A stretch of 43,262 nt of DNA from an uncultured bacterium (lineage in GTDB: Bacteria; Planctomycetota; Brocadiia; Brocadiales; Scalinduaceae). The stretch covers positions 1-43,262 of the forward strand of contig CAJXKT010000004.1 in assembly GCA_913055705.1 (NCBI GenBank). The letters are read 5' to 3'. The notes below the pieces were generated by a model. It was not told the DNA's origin. It searched no databases and worked only from the letters and a program-made list of their open reading frames with translations. The position numbers and the translations under genes were made by a program. This document shows positions 8,550-16,236 of the stretch, piece by piece. Numbering within the stretch: position 1 is the first letter of the stretch; each line of letters opens with the position of its first letter.

Positions 8550-9902
8550 TCAGGCTCCTAACTCTTTCTTCATAGTTTTCGCAATATCATCTGCTATTTT
8601 CTGAATTTCTCTCTTATTCTCACCTTCAATCATAATCCTGCATAGATTCTGTGTCCCAGAATACCGGACAAGCACTCTTCCTTTTTCCCCCAATTTTGAT
8701 TCGGCGTCCTTAATATTTTTATTTACTTTCAACTTGCTAATATCTTTTTTCTCCTTTACGTCAACATTAACAAGCACCTGCGGCAATGATGTCATACACT
8801 CTGCCAGTTTACTTAACTTTTCTCTTCTTTCTTTCATAATTCTCAACAATTGTAAAGCTGAGATCATTCCATCTCCTGTTGTTGTATAATTGGAGAATAT
8901 TATATGTCCGGATTGTTCTCCCCCTAAAACATATCCTTTTTTCCGCATCTCATCAACAACATATCTATCACCAACCTTTGTCTTAACAACTTTTATCCTT
9001 TCCTTTGCCATAGCAATATCAAAGCCTTTATTAGCCATGATAGTAACAACAACACTGTTTTTTTTAAGAGTACCCTTTTCTTTCATGTTAATAGCACATA
9101 TTGCAATTATGTGGTCACCATCAACACTTTTTCCGTTTTCATCACAAACTATAACCCTATCAGCATCTCCATCTAACGCTATCCCAATATGAGCATTTTC
9201 TTCTTTCACAACTTCCATCATCTTTTCAGGATGTAATGCACCACAATCCAGATTTATGTTCAATCCGTCTGGCCTGTCATTTAACACAACTACTTCTACT
9301 CCCAGTTCACTTAATATATGTGGCGCAGTGTTATATGCAGCGCCATTGGCACAGTCCAGAATAGCCCTTAATCCTTTCATACTCATGCTCTCTACCGAAG
9401 CCTTTGCAAACTCTATATATCTTTCCTTAGCATCATCAACTCTAAGTGCCTTCCCTATCAAATCGCCTTTTATATGTTCTGTCTTAATTTTTCCCGATAG
9501 CACATATTTTTCAATTTCATCCTCAACATTATCGGATAACTTATGTCCATTTTCACTAAAAATCTTTATTCCATTATCTTCAGCAGGATTGTGTGAGGCG
9601 CTAAGAACAATACCGGCATCTGCATTTAATGCTTTAGTTAGATGTGCAATGGCGGGTGTCGGCATAGGGCCAACAAGTAAAACATCTGCACCTACCGATA
9701 CAATTCCGGATGCCAGGGCGTTTTCGATCATATAACCACTCAACCTGGTATCTTTTCCTATAACAAATTTAGGTTTTTCCTTTCCGCATTTTTCTTTGAA
9801 AACATGGGCAGTAGCTTTTCCTATACTTAATACCATTTCAGGAGTCATTGGAAATATATTCGCTACTCCTCTTATTCCATCTGTTCCAAATAATTTTCCC
9901 AT
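8550..9902 (-). CDS. glmM: Phosphoglucosamine mutase
   Basis: Interconverts glucosamine-6-phosphate and glucosamine-1-phosphate for peptidoglycan and lipopolysaccharide precursors. The 450-residue length matches the family. The phosphorylated serine loop is SASHNP (Ser103), the metal-binding loop is DGDADR (about 246-251), the sugar loop is GGEQSGH, and the C-terminal phosphate-binding loop is RYSGTQNLCRIM. The opening GKLFGTDGIRG is diagnostic of GlmM. It is the first gene of a two-gene operon with archaeal-type glmU. Its upstream region contains the strong hairpin at 10012-10050. Confidence 0.96.
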   Translation of the reverse strand: MGKLFGTDGIRGVANIFPMTPEMVLSIGKATAHVFKEKCGKEKPKFVIGKDTRLSGYMIENALASGIVSVGADVLLVGPMPTPAIAHLTKALNADAGIVLSASHNPAEDNGIKIFSENGHKLSDNVEDEIEKYVLSGKIKTEHIKGDLIGKALRVDDAKERYIEFAKASVESMSMKGLRAILDCANGAAYNTAPHILSELGVEVVVLNDRPDGLNINLDCGALHPEKMMEVVKEENAHIGIALDGDADRVIVCDENGKSVDGDHIIAICAINMKEKGTLKKNSVVVTIMANKGFDIAMAKERIKVVKTKVGDRYVVDEMRKKGYVLGGEQSGHIIFSNYTTTGDGMISALQLLRIMKERREKLSKLAECMTSLPQVLVNVDVKEKKDISKLKVNKNIKDAESKLGEKGRVLVRYSGTQNLCRIMIEGENKREIQKIADDIAKTMKKELGA

Positions 9903-9994
9903 TTATATTCGCCTGTTTGAAAGATAAAGACCGAAAAGGCTGGCAAGAGAGTGATATGGAGGTTAAAGGCCGGATATCGAGAGTGAATAACAGC

Positions 9995-10050
9995 AAAGAA
10001 GAAAAAAGCTTGTTTGACAGGCACTTGTTTAGGGCAAGTGCCTGTCAAAC
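9995..10050 (-). terminator. Strong hairpin, probable rho-independent terminator of the HU gene
   Basis: A perfect 16-bp inverted repeat (GTTTGACAGGCACTTG at 10012-10027 and its complement at 10035-10050) encloses a 7-nt loop. On the minus strand it is followed by AAGCTTTTTTCTTCTT. It lies about 110 nt after the HU stop codon and about 110 nt before glmM, so it would end HU transcripts and insulate glmM. The perfection of the stem is unusual for this genome and could also mark a mobile or dispersed element. Confidence 0.6.
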
Positions 10051-10158
10051 AGTTGCTCAGATTAAAACTACTCAACGCTTAAAAGAGCTTATACAATAGA
10101 GTTGTCGCGTAATTATGTTTTTACTTAAAGGTGAGGCTCACGGCAATATTAACGAGAT

Positions 10159-10428
10159 TCAAACCGAATCTTTTAATTTCTTGCCTGCCTTAAAACCTAC
10201 TGTTCTGCTGGCTTTGATCTTAATTGTCTCTCCGGTTTGGGGATTTCTTCCGGTTCGGGCTTTCCTTTTCTTTACCGAAAAAGTACCAAACCCTATCAGC
10301 TGAACGCTTTTATCTTTCTTTACACCCTTACTGATACCACATAATACAGCATTTACAGCTCTCTCCCCTCCAGCCTTTGATGTTCCTAACTCTTTTGCTA
10401 CTGCCCCAACTAGGTTCTGCTTATTCAT
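10159..10428 (-). CDS. hup: HU-family DNA-binding protein
   Basis: An 89-residue histone-like dimeric protein that bends and compacts DNA. The fold is recognisable throughout: N-terminal helices MNKQNLVGAVAKEL, the IGFGTFSVKKRKAR beta segment, the RNPQTGETIKI DNA-binding arm with the conserved RNP-TG motif (about 61-66), and the terminal FKAGKKLKD. The length matches HU exactly. The start is preceded by the strong ribosome-binding site AAGGGGG. It stands alone between fabZ and glmM. Confidence 0.95.
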   Translation of the reverse strand: MNKQNLVGAVAKELGTSKAGGERAVNAVLCGISKGVKKDKSVQLIGFGTFSVKKRKARTGRNPQTGETIKIKASRTVGFKAGKKLKDSV

Positions 10429-10486
10429 AAAACCCCCTTTCCAAAAAGGAAAAAACCCAAAAAACTATATCGTCAACAATCCCCAA

Positions 10487-10960
10487 TTACATTGCTATAC
10501 CAATTATTTTACCTTCAAATACAAGTTTGCCATTTGTTATTCCCTGAGTATCAAAGATAGCTCTTCTGGCTCTTAATTCTATATTCTTCGCAATAATAAT
10601 CAGTTTATCACCAGGGAGCACTTGACCTCTAAACTTAACCTTGTCAATGCCGCCAAAGCCAAAAAATTTATCACTTTGCAAAGAGCTCTTGAAATAAAAG
10701 GTACAAAGCTGTGCAGCTGCTTCTACCATTAATACACCGGGGAAAAGCGGGCGACCGGGGATATGCCCACGCACCCAAAACTCTTCCTCTTTTACGTTCT
10801 TATATCCAATAATTATTTTGTTTTCAGGGTCATATTTAATTATTCCATTTAACTGCCCCATCTCATAACGATGTGGTACCAAGGCCCTGATTCCTTCAAT
10901 ATCTGCCTTTATATCATTTAAATCAATTGTATCTAAATCTACTAAGAATTCTTGAGGCAT
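10487..10960 (-). CDS. fabZ: FabZ-like 3-hydroxyacyl-ACP dehydratase
   Basis: A 157-residue hotdog-fold dehydratase of type II fatty-acid synthesis, removing water from (R)-3-hydroxyacyl-ACP. The signature VRGHIPGRPLFPGVLMVEAAAQ corresponds to the FabZ catalytic motif, with His66 and Glu80 as the likely catalytic residues. The loop RGQVLPGDKL matches the family. The second position of the usual GHFPG is Ile here, as in several planctomycete FabZ/FabA-like proteins. A promoter placed almost on top of the start codon suggests a very short leader. It may work with the MaoC-like protein in lipid synthesis, but there is no operon link. Confidence 0.88.
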   Translation of the reverse strand: MPQEFLVDLDTIDLNDIKADIEGIRALVPHRYEMGQLNGIIKYDPENKIIIGYKNVKEEEFWVRGHIPGRPLFPGVLMVEAAAQLCTFYFKSSLQSDKFFGFGGIDKVKFRGQVLPGDKLIIIAKNIELRARRAIFDTQGITNGKLVFEGKIIGIAM

Positions 10961-10966
10961 TGCAAA

Positions 10967-10995
10967 ATACTATTATTAAGACATATCTTTGTCAA
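10967..10995 (-). promoter_or_regulatory. Possible promoter for fabZ
   Basis: On the minus strand TTGACA (10990-10995), a 17-bp spacer, and TAGTAT (10967-10972). Transcription would start close to the ATG at 10960, implying a leaderless or nearly leaderless mRNA. The -10 box matches only 4 of 6. Confidence 0.35.
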
Positions 10996-11075
10996 TAAAA
11001 AATTATATTTGGTGAAGGAATAACAACAAGCAAGTTATCGCCTGCGTTGAACCATTGCGAAAATTCTAAAAGATA

Positions 11076-11152
11076 TGGTAGCGGTGCAGGGACTCGAACC
11101 CCGGACTTACGGATTATGATTCCGCCGCTCTAACCAACTGAGCTACACCGCC
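11076..11152 (-). tRNA. tRNA with CAU anticodon, probably elongator tRNA-Met
   Basis: The minus strand folds into a full cloverleaf of 77 nt. The acceptor arm GGCGGTG pairs with CACCGCT (one G-U pair). The D arm is AGCTC...GAGC, the anticodon stem GCGGA/TCCGT with loop ATCATAA (anticodon CAU), and the T arm CCGGG-GTTCGAG-TCCTG-like. The discriminator A and CCA are encoded. The acceptor arm resembles the Bacillus elongator tRNA-Met (GGCGGTG...CCGCTACCA), favouring Met. A CAU anticodon could also mean lysidine-modified tRNA-Ile2, and tilS lies nearby. It is not an initiator because the anticodon stem lacks three G-C pairs. Confidence 0.93.
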
Positions 11153-11200
11153 ACAAAGAAAGAATATCTTGTTAAAGATAACGGATATCAAATGTTTCGT

Positions 11201-11229
11201 ATTATATATTCTATAGACCAAGTCGTCAA
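11201..11229 (-). promoter_or_regulatory. Promoter for the CAU tRNA
   Basis: On the minus strand TTGACG (11224-11229), a 17-bp spacer, and a perfect TATAAT (11201-11206). The start would fall near 11194, about 40 nt before the mature tRNA 5' end. Confidence 0.6.
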
Positions 11230-11282
11230 TTTATAATTGCAACTATAGATAAGGATTGAGGCGAGATGAAAAAGCCCTGCCT

Positions 11283-11894
11283 CTAAGTTGAGGCTGTCTG
11301 GGAGGCTGATGTACTATCTTCTCTTACTTTCACAAGATTATAAATTGCAATAGGTGTAATTTGAATGGCATCCAGATTTACCCTTATTGGAGCCAGGCTT
11401 GGCAAAAGACCGTATATATTCTCCTTTTTTGTAGCAAATAAACCTATTTTTACGCTACTATCAGTCACTCTGTCGCCTTCAAACTGTTGGTAATCCCATA
11501 TAATCTCATCCGGTTCAAAAGGGACCTGCTTACGCAATTCATATCTTAACGCCTCGGCAATGCGACTCTTTTTAATAGGCGGGAGCGAAAAAAATCTTGA
11601 GAGTATCATTTTGCCGGAGAGAGAAACAATTATTTTGTCGGATTTGCTTATTAAATTGCGCTCTTTAAAAATATTTACTGCGTCTTCAATAAGTTCCGGT
11701 TTTTTAGACGTAACCTCATGTTCAATTGATGAATAGTCTATTCTGTCAATTGCTTCTATAAATAATTCTCCATCGCGAGCGCTTGCTTTTACTGCTTTTA
11801 ACCCGCTGTCGCCTATCTCCAAACCCCAGGCGCTTTTCCCCCCAGACAGCCGAACGGAATCCAATCCTTTTTTGTAAATTGCCCTAAAATTCAT
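11283..11894 (-). CDS. PilM-like protein, short (possible C-terminal truncation)
   Basis: A 203-residue actin-fold protein of the PilM family, which in complete form (about 350 residues) anchors the type IV pilus or type II secretion inner-membrane platform. Visible are the N-terminal nucleotide-binding strand LEIGDSGLKAVKA (about 25-37), IIVSLSGKMILSRFF (about 88-102), and the PilM hallmark RYELRKQVPFEPDEIIWDYQ (about 127-146). The reading frame stops after a Ser/Thr-rich tail (DSTSASQTAST) where the second half of the fold should begin, and no continuation is seen before the tRNA gene. No other pilus gene is nearby. It follows miaA by 37 nt. It may be a truncated remnant or a short accessory form. 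Confidence 0.7.
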   Translation of the reverse strand: MNFRAIYKKGLDSVRLSGGKSAWGLEIGDSGLKAVKASARDGELFIEAIDRIDYSSIEHEVTSKKPELIEDAVNIFKERNLISKSDKIIVSLSGKMILSRFFSLPPIKKSRIAEALRYELRKQVPFEPDEIIWDYQQFEGDRVTDSSVKIGLFATKKENIYGLLPSLAPIRVNLDAIQITPIAIYNLVKVREDSTSASQTAST

Positions 11895-11931
11895 ATCATT
11901 AGGAAAACTAAAAAACCTTCATATCTCAAAT

Positions 11932-12864
11932 TTATAATGAACTCTTGAATATAGAAATAATTTTCTCAGAAATGGGTTTTAAATCCTCATGTTCTCTTGC
12001 CTCCAACCATTGAACGTCCGGAAAACTTCGAAACCATGTCATCTGTCTTTTGGCGAATCTTCGCGTGTTTAATTTTACCATCTCCTTCGTATCATCTAAT
12101 GTAAGCCCGTCCTCAAGATATTGAATAACCTCCTTATAGCCCAACGCCTGCCTTGCTTGCTTGCTTAAACCTTCAGGGTTGTCCAATAAAGATCGAACTT
12201 CATCAACAAGACCGTTACCAAACATTATTTCAACTCTTTCACCAATCCTTCGATAAATATCTTCTCTCTCTCTTGAAATACAAATGATCTTAAACTTATA
12301 ACTCTCTCTTGCCAGCTTATACTGTTTCTGAAGTGCCGACGCCTGTTTACCTGTTTTTCTATATACCTCTATCGCGCGTATTATACGCCGTAGATTATTC
12401 GGGTGGAGTTCATCGGCTTTAGCAGGGTCTATCCGTTGTAATATTTCATGAACGTGCAAATTTCCCTTTTCTTCTGCAATCCTTTCCAGTTCTGAGCGAA
12501 TATTCCAATCCGCCTCTGGGCCGTTAAAAATGCCGTCAACAATACCCTTTATATAAAGAGGGCTGCCACCGATAATAAGAAACTTTTGCTTTCTTCTGCT
12601 AATGTCTCCAATTAAATATTCTACATCTTTGACATACTTCCCAACACTGTAACTTTCCCATGGATAAATAATATCGATAAAATGGTGAGGAACAGTCTCC
12701 CTCATACTCACTGAAGGTTTTGCCGTTCCAATATCCATCCCCCGATAAAAAAGCATTGAATCGGCAGAGATTATCTCGCCGTTAATTTCCCGTGCAACAT
12801 TAAACCCGATTTCCGTCTTATCACTGGCAGTTGGCCCGGTAAGTACCCATAAAGTATGGTGCAT
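11932..12864 (-). CDS. miaA: tRNA dimethylallyltransferase
   Basis: Transfers a dimethylallyl group to A37 of tRNAs reading codons that start with U. The 310-residue length is normal. Visible motifs are the P-loop (GPTASDKT, residues 10-17), ISADSMLFYRGMDIGTAKPS (about 33-52), HHFIDI, GGSPLYIKG, and the C-terminal RQALGYKEV and NTRRFAKRQMTWFR. The P-loop has Asp15 where nearly all homologues have Gly (GPTASGKT); GAT versus GGT is a one-base change. The gene lies between tilS (57 nt upstream) and the PilM-like gene (37 nt downstream), so tilS-miaA form a tRNA-modification operon. Confidence 0.95.
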   Translation of the reverse strand: MHHTLWVLTGPTASDKTEIGFNVAREINGEIISADSMLFYRGMDIGTAKPSVSMRETVPHHFIDIIYPWESYSVGKYVKDVEYLIGDISRRKQKFLIIGGSPLYIKGIVDGIFNGPEADWNIRSELERIAEEKGNLHVHEILQRIDPAKADELHPNNLRRIIRAIEVYRKTGKQASALQKQYKLARESYKFKIICISREREDIYRRIGERVEIMFGNGLVDEVRSLLDNPEGLSKQARQALGYKEVIQYLEDGLTLDDTKEMVKLNTRRFAKRQMTWFRSFPDVQWLEAREHEDLKPISEKIISIFKSSL

Positions 12865-12921
12865 TTTTAAAATAACAAATCAAATATAGAGTATAGAACA
12901 TTGAATAATATATTTAGTTAC

Positions 12922-14385
12922 CTATGCGGTCACCTCAAGTTTCATTATTAATAATCTTCTTGTTTCCTTTGTAATTCTAATACGATCATCAATTCTAAAT
13001 CCCACTATCCATATTGGCTGGTCATACATGGTTACTATTGGAACTGTGTCCCGTTCCAGCATGGGAATCTTATTATTTATGAAAAAATCCTTTACCTTCT
13101 GAATTCCCGGAGAACCCAATGGCCAAAATTTGTCTCCCGACCTTCTTGTCCTGATCATGAGCGGAACACTGATTTTATCAAAATCTACGGCTTCATCATA
13201 TTTTGTCCTGCTTCGTTTAAACCCTTCCAGAAACCCATTCTCTATTTCTCTGATATCCATTTTCACTATATACTTCGTTTCAACAAGTTTTGTCTCTCCC
13301 GGTATTTTAATTACCGTTTCATTCAAAACGGGGCCTTCTTCTACATAATACTTCATCTTTGAAAGATGAAGTTTGCCGCCTTCTATCTTGACATTTAAGT
13401 AATCCTTAACGACATTACTTACAGGTGCATTTCGGCAATTAAGTATGCTTAAAATATCTTTATAATTTTTGTAACCAAGCTTCTTAAGGGGAATCTTTAG
13501 CCTAACGATTGCTTCTTTAATAATAAGCTGTTGTAAAATTTGCGGTACTTCTTTTAACTTATGTATGTCCAAAACTATTTCACTTAAAATTTCATCTGTT
13601 TCCCCCTCTATGTTTAGCAAAACTTCCTCGAATAAATCTTTTGCTTGTGCCTCCAGTAAATCATAGTTTTGTGTAGCAGTTTCACTTAGTTTAACCAGGG
13701 ATTTCTTTATTTTTGAATTGTAATTTTTTTCAAGAAGAGGAATGAGTTCTGCTCTAATCCTGTTTCTGAATTGATCTGTTTCAAAATTTGTTGAGTCAAC
13801 TCTATAAGAAAGATTCTTCTCTTTCAAATAGGCAATGATATCCTTGCGCCATGTGAATAGCAGGGGTCGAACAAGATTAATGGATGAAAAGGGTGTAAGT
13901 TTTCGCTTCGGCCTCATGCCGCCTAAACCTACAATTCCGGTACCACGGATTATCCTGTGCAGAATCGTTTCTGCATTATCATCGGCATTATGACCCACGG
14001 CAATAACGTTAGCACCCACTTTTTTCGCTGCATTTTCTAAGAATTTATACCTCTCTTCCCGTGCCGCCTCTTCCAAGGACATTTTGCGCTCCCGGGCAAT
14101 TTCATTAATATCCCTTCTTTCAGAAACAATTGACAGTTTAAACTTTTTTGCAAGATCGCTTACAAATTGTGCATCCTCTTCTGATTCCTTCCCTCTGATT
14201 AAGTGATTCAGGTGTGCTATAAAAATGCTAGAACAAGTGGGGTTTATACAATTTGCATCAAAAATCAGACTTAGCAAAGCAACTGAATCCGGTCCGCCGG
14301 AAACACCCAATAATACCGTGTCATTTGCCCGGAAAAGATTATATTCCTTGATAACGGCAGTGACCTGCTTTTGCAATTGTAACAT
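12922..14385 (-). CDS. tilS: tRNA(Ile)-lysidine synthase
   Basis: Converts C34 of tRNA-Ile(CAU) to lysidine using ATP and lysine, which changes both its codon reading and its charging. The N-terminal PP-loop ATPase motif SGGPDS is at residues 29-34 of the form called here. HLNHLIRGKESEEDA and GHNADDNAETILHRI are typical TilS signatures. A C-terminal TilS domain (LMIRTRRSGDKFWPLGSPG...VKDFF) completes the long form. An in-frame ATG at 14415 would add ten residues. I prefer 14385 because GGAGGG lies upstream of it, inside that extension, and homologues start near this Met. It heads the operon with miaA and is divergent from the coiled-coil operon. Confidence 0.93.
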   Translation of the reverse strand: MLQLQKQVTAVIKEYNLFRANDTVLLGVSGGPDSVALLSLIFDANCINPTCSSIFIAHLNHLIRGKESEEDAQFVSDLAKKFKLSIVSERRDINEIARERKMSLEEAAREERYKFLENAAKKVGANVIAVGHNADDNAETILHRIIRGTGIVGLGGMRPKRKLTPFSSINLVRPLLFTWRKDIIAYLKEKNLSYRVDSTNFETDQFRNRIRAELIPLLEKNYNSKIKKSLVKLSETATQNYDLLEAQAKDLFEEVLLNIEGETDEILSEIVLDIHKLKEVPQILQQLIIKEAIVRLKIPLKKLGYKNYKDILSILNCRNAPVSNVVKDYLNVKIEGGKLHLSKMKYYVEEGPVLNETVIKIPGETKLVETKYIVKMDIREIENGFLEGFKRSRTKYDEAVDFDKISVPLMIRTRRSGDKFWPLGSPGIQKVKDFFINNKIPMLERDTVPIVTMYDQPIWIVGFRIDDRIRITKETRRLLIMKLEVTA

Positions 14386-14433
14386 GCTAAAACTATATCC
14401 CTCCCATATAAACAAGTCAAGAGTAGAAAATAT

Positions 14434-14461
14434 TTGACATCAGTTAGATGTTAAGTAGAAT
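14434..14461 (+). promoter_or_regulatory. Promoter of the coiled-coil/lipoprotein/DjlA-like operon
   Basis: TTGACA (14434-14439), a 16-bp spacer, and TAGAAT (14456-14461). The start would be near 14468, about 40 nt before the first ATG at 14510. Confidence 0.5.
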
Positions 14462-14509
14462 AAACTTGGAGGTTTTTTCAGCATTCAGTTTTTGAGGTTA
14501 ATCACTATA

Positions 14510-14701
14510 ATGGAAGATTTAAAAAACAGGCTTAAGTTATTAGAAAATGATTTGAAGAAGCTGGAAAACCGCTTGAAGAAAGGCCTTGCAACAGGAACCA
14601 AGAAAGATTGGGAGCATATTCTGCATCAGACAAGAAAGATTGAGGAGCTAGCAATCTCACAATTAACAATTCTAAGGCTTCAGGATAAAAAAACCACCTG
14701 A
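14510..14701 (+). CDS. Small coiled-coil protein of unknown function
   Basis: A 63-residue highly charged protein with heptad-like Leu/Ile spacing (EDLKNRLKLLENDLKKLENRL) at residues 2-22, so a short coiled coil is likely. There is no signal peptide or membrane segment. The ATG at 14510 is favoured over an in-frame TTG at 14492 because GAGG lies 12 nt before it. It is 16 nt from the lipoprotein gene that follows, itself rich in coiled coil, so the two may act together. I do not recognise the family. Confidence 0.6.
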   Translation: MEDLKNRLKLLENDLKKLENRLKKGLATGTKKDWEHILHQTRKIEELAISQLTILRLQDKKTT

Positions 14702-14717
14702 CAAATGGAGGAATGCC

Positions 14718-15449
14718 ATGAAGAAAATGAGTTCTAAATATTGGTATATATTAACAACTGTTATAATTTCCCTTGGATTATTCAACTCAGGATGTCTCCA
14801 ACTCGAAAAATTCTCCCTGGGGGGGCAGAGTAAAACTGAGAGAATTAATATCCTGGAAGAGGAGGTGGAGTCTTTATCTAACAACATTGGAAGCTTAACA
14901 ACTGAAAATTACGAACTGAAGAAAAATGTTGTTAAATTGGAAACAGCCAAGAATCAGCTAAATAATAAATATACACAAATAAAAGACAAACAGATTGCTA
15001 TCGAGGCAGCACAAACATCACAAAACAAGATACGCAAAAACCTGGAAGAAGAATTGGCAGAAACAAAAGATTTGCTTGGAAAAGTTAAACAACAACTGGC
15101 AATAGTTGAAAATGATAAAAATAACCTCAAGACAAAACTGGAAAAATTAGGGGCTCCTCGTGAGAAAGCCGCTGAAGAGGAAAAAGGTAATGTAGGCGAG
15201 AACAGGGAAAACCTGGCACAAGAAACACAAGAAACACAAGAAACATCTCCTGTCGAAGATCTGCTGGATAAAGCAATTCAACTATATAGAGAGGAGAATT
15301 TCGAGGAGGCAATCGCAAAATGGGAAGAAGTCATAGCGCTTGACCCCAGCAAACTCGAAGCAAAATTTAACATAGAAATTGCACAAGACAGGATTAAAGA
15401 AAAACAAATACAAGAAGACTTAAAATCCTCTCGTATCCAGAGAAAATAA
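14718..15449 (+). CDS. Coiled-coil/TPR lipoprotein, unknown function
   Basis: A 243-residue exported protein. The hydrophobic segment (about 9-24) ends at SGC, a plausible lipobox with Cys26 as the lipid-modified residue. Residues about 42-150 form a long coiled coil (EEEVESLSNNIGSLTTENYE and onwards). An Ala/Glu-rich linker contains a tandem TQE repeat. The C-terminal part (about 176-225) looks like one TPR unit (DKAIQLYREENFEEAIAKWEEV...), giving a YbgF/CpoB-like layout. GGAGG lies 8 nt before the ATG. Such proteins often serve as envelope scaffolds, but the exact role cannot be read. Confidence 0.7.
   Translation: MKKMSSKYWYILTTVIISLGLFNSGCLQLEKFSLGGQSKTERINILEEEVESLSNNIGSLTTENYELKKNVVKLETAKNQLNNKYTQIKDKQIAIEAAQTSQNKIRKNLEEELAETKDLLGKVKQQLAIVENDKNNLKTKLEKLGAPREKAAEEEKGNVGENRENLAQETQETQETSPVEDLLDKAIQLYREENFEEAIAKWEEVIALDPSKLEAKFNIEIAQDRIKEKQIQEDLKSSRIQRK
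15215..15244 (+). repeat. 9-bp in-frame tandem repeat inside the lipoprotein gene
   Basis: ACAAGAAAC is repeated about three times, encoding QETQETQET in the linker between coiled coil and TPR. In-frame copy number changes would alter only linker length. Confidence 0.7.
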
Positions 15450-15494
15450 GTGAAGAATGAGAGAGGTTTGGATAAGTTGGTGGGAGTTTGAATC

Positions 15495-16220
15495 TTGAAA
15501 AAATGGAAGGGTAAAGCAATTGGCGCAGGTTTAGGCTTTCTGTTCGGAGGCCCTTTTGGAGCAATCCTTGGCACTATGACCGGCGATTTTTTTGATAAAG
15601 CGACTCTGGCCACAGGAAGGCCTGTTAGTAATCACGACAGATCTTTAAATTTCATAACACATCTGGTCGGAATACTTATATCAATTGCCAAAGCAGACGG
15701 ACGCATAAGTACACAGGAAATTAATGTAATAGAAAGGGCATTCGTAAGTTTTGGTTTTAAAGGAGAAGACCTGAGCTTTATCAGGGATTTAATAAAACAT
15801 ACCTCCAGAGCAGACTTGGATTTACAGGCTGTATGCTATGAGTACAAACAGTATTCCGACTATGAAGAAAGGCTTTCTTTATTGCGAATTGTTTATATGG
15901 TTGCATTTGCGGACAAAGAGTTTCATGCAAATGAAGAAAGTATGATAAACCGCATCATAGGATATTTAGAAATCAATGCAGAAGATGCATTTGAGATACG
16001 AGGAGAATTTTGCAGTGATAACGACAAACATTATAAAATCTTGAGCGTTACCAAAGACTCTTCTGCTGAAGATGTTAAGAAAGCATACCGGCTTCTATCA
16101 AAGAAGTATCATCCCGATAGAGTTTCTCATCTGGGAGAAGAATTTGCTACGCTAGCCAGTGATAAGTTTCGAAAAATTAATAATGCTTACGAAGAAATAA
16201 AGAAGGAAAAAAGATTTTAA
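15495..16220 (+). CDS. TerB-like plus J-domain protein (DjlA-like)
   Basis: A 241-residue protein with three parts. A Gly-rich hydrophobic N-terminus (about 7-32, GAGLGFLFGGPFGAILGTMTG) resembles the dimerising membrane segment of DjlA. A TerB-type alpha-helical domain spans about 50-170 (LISIAKADGRISTQEINVI, VAFADKEFHANE). A C-terminal J domain spans about 176-241 with HPD at 206-208. DjlA-type proteins are membrane-anchored DnaK co-chaperones linked to envelope stress. The start is TTG, chosen because GGGAG lies at a good distance and the alignment begins there. It follows the lipoprotein gene by 45 nt. Exact orthology to DjlA is uncertain, since the TerB part is shared by several families. 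Confidence 0.82.
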   Translation: MKKWKGKAIGAGLGFLFGGPFGAILGTMTGDFFDKATLATGRPVSNHDRSLNFITHLVGILISIAKADGRISTQEINVIERAFVSFGFKGEDLSFIRDLIKHTSRADLDLQAVCYEYKQYSDYEERLSLLRIVYMVAFADKEFHANEESMINRIIGYLEINAEDAFEIRGEFCSDNDKHYKILSVTKDSSAEDVKKAYRLLSKKYHPDRVSHLGEEFATLASDKFRKINNAYEEIKKEKRF

Positions 16221-16236
16221 TATGGAGGTAAAATAA

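Noticed and set aside
8076-9735. Long plus-strand frames opposite glmU and glmM
   Set aside because: They mirror the coding frames of the clearly recognised minus-strand genes and contain no motifs.
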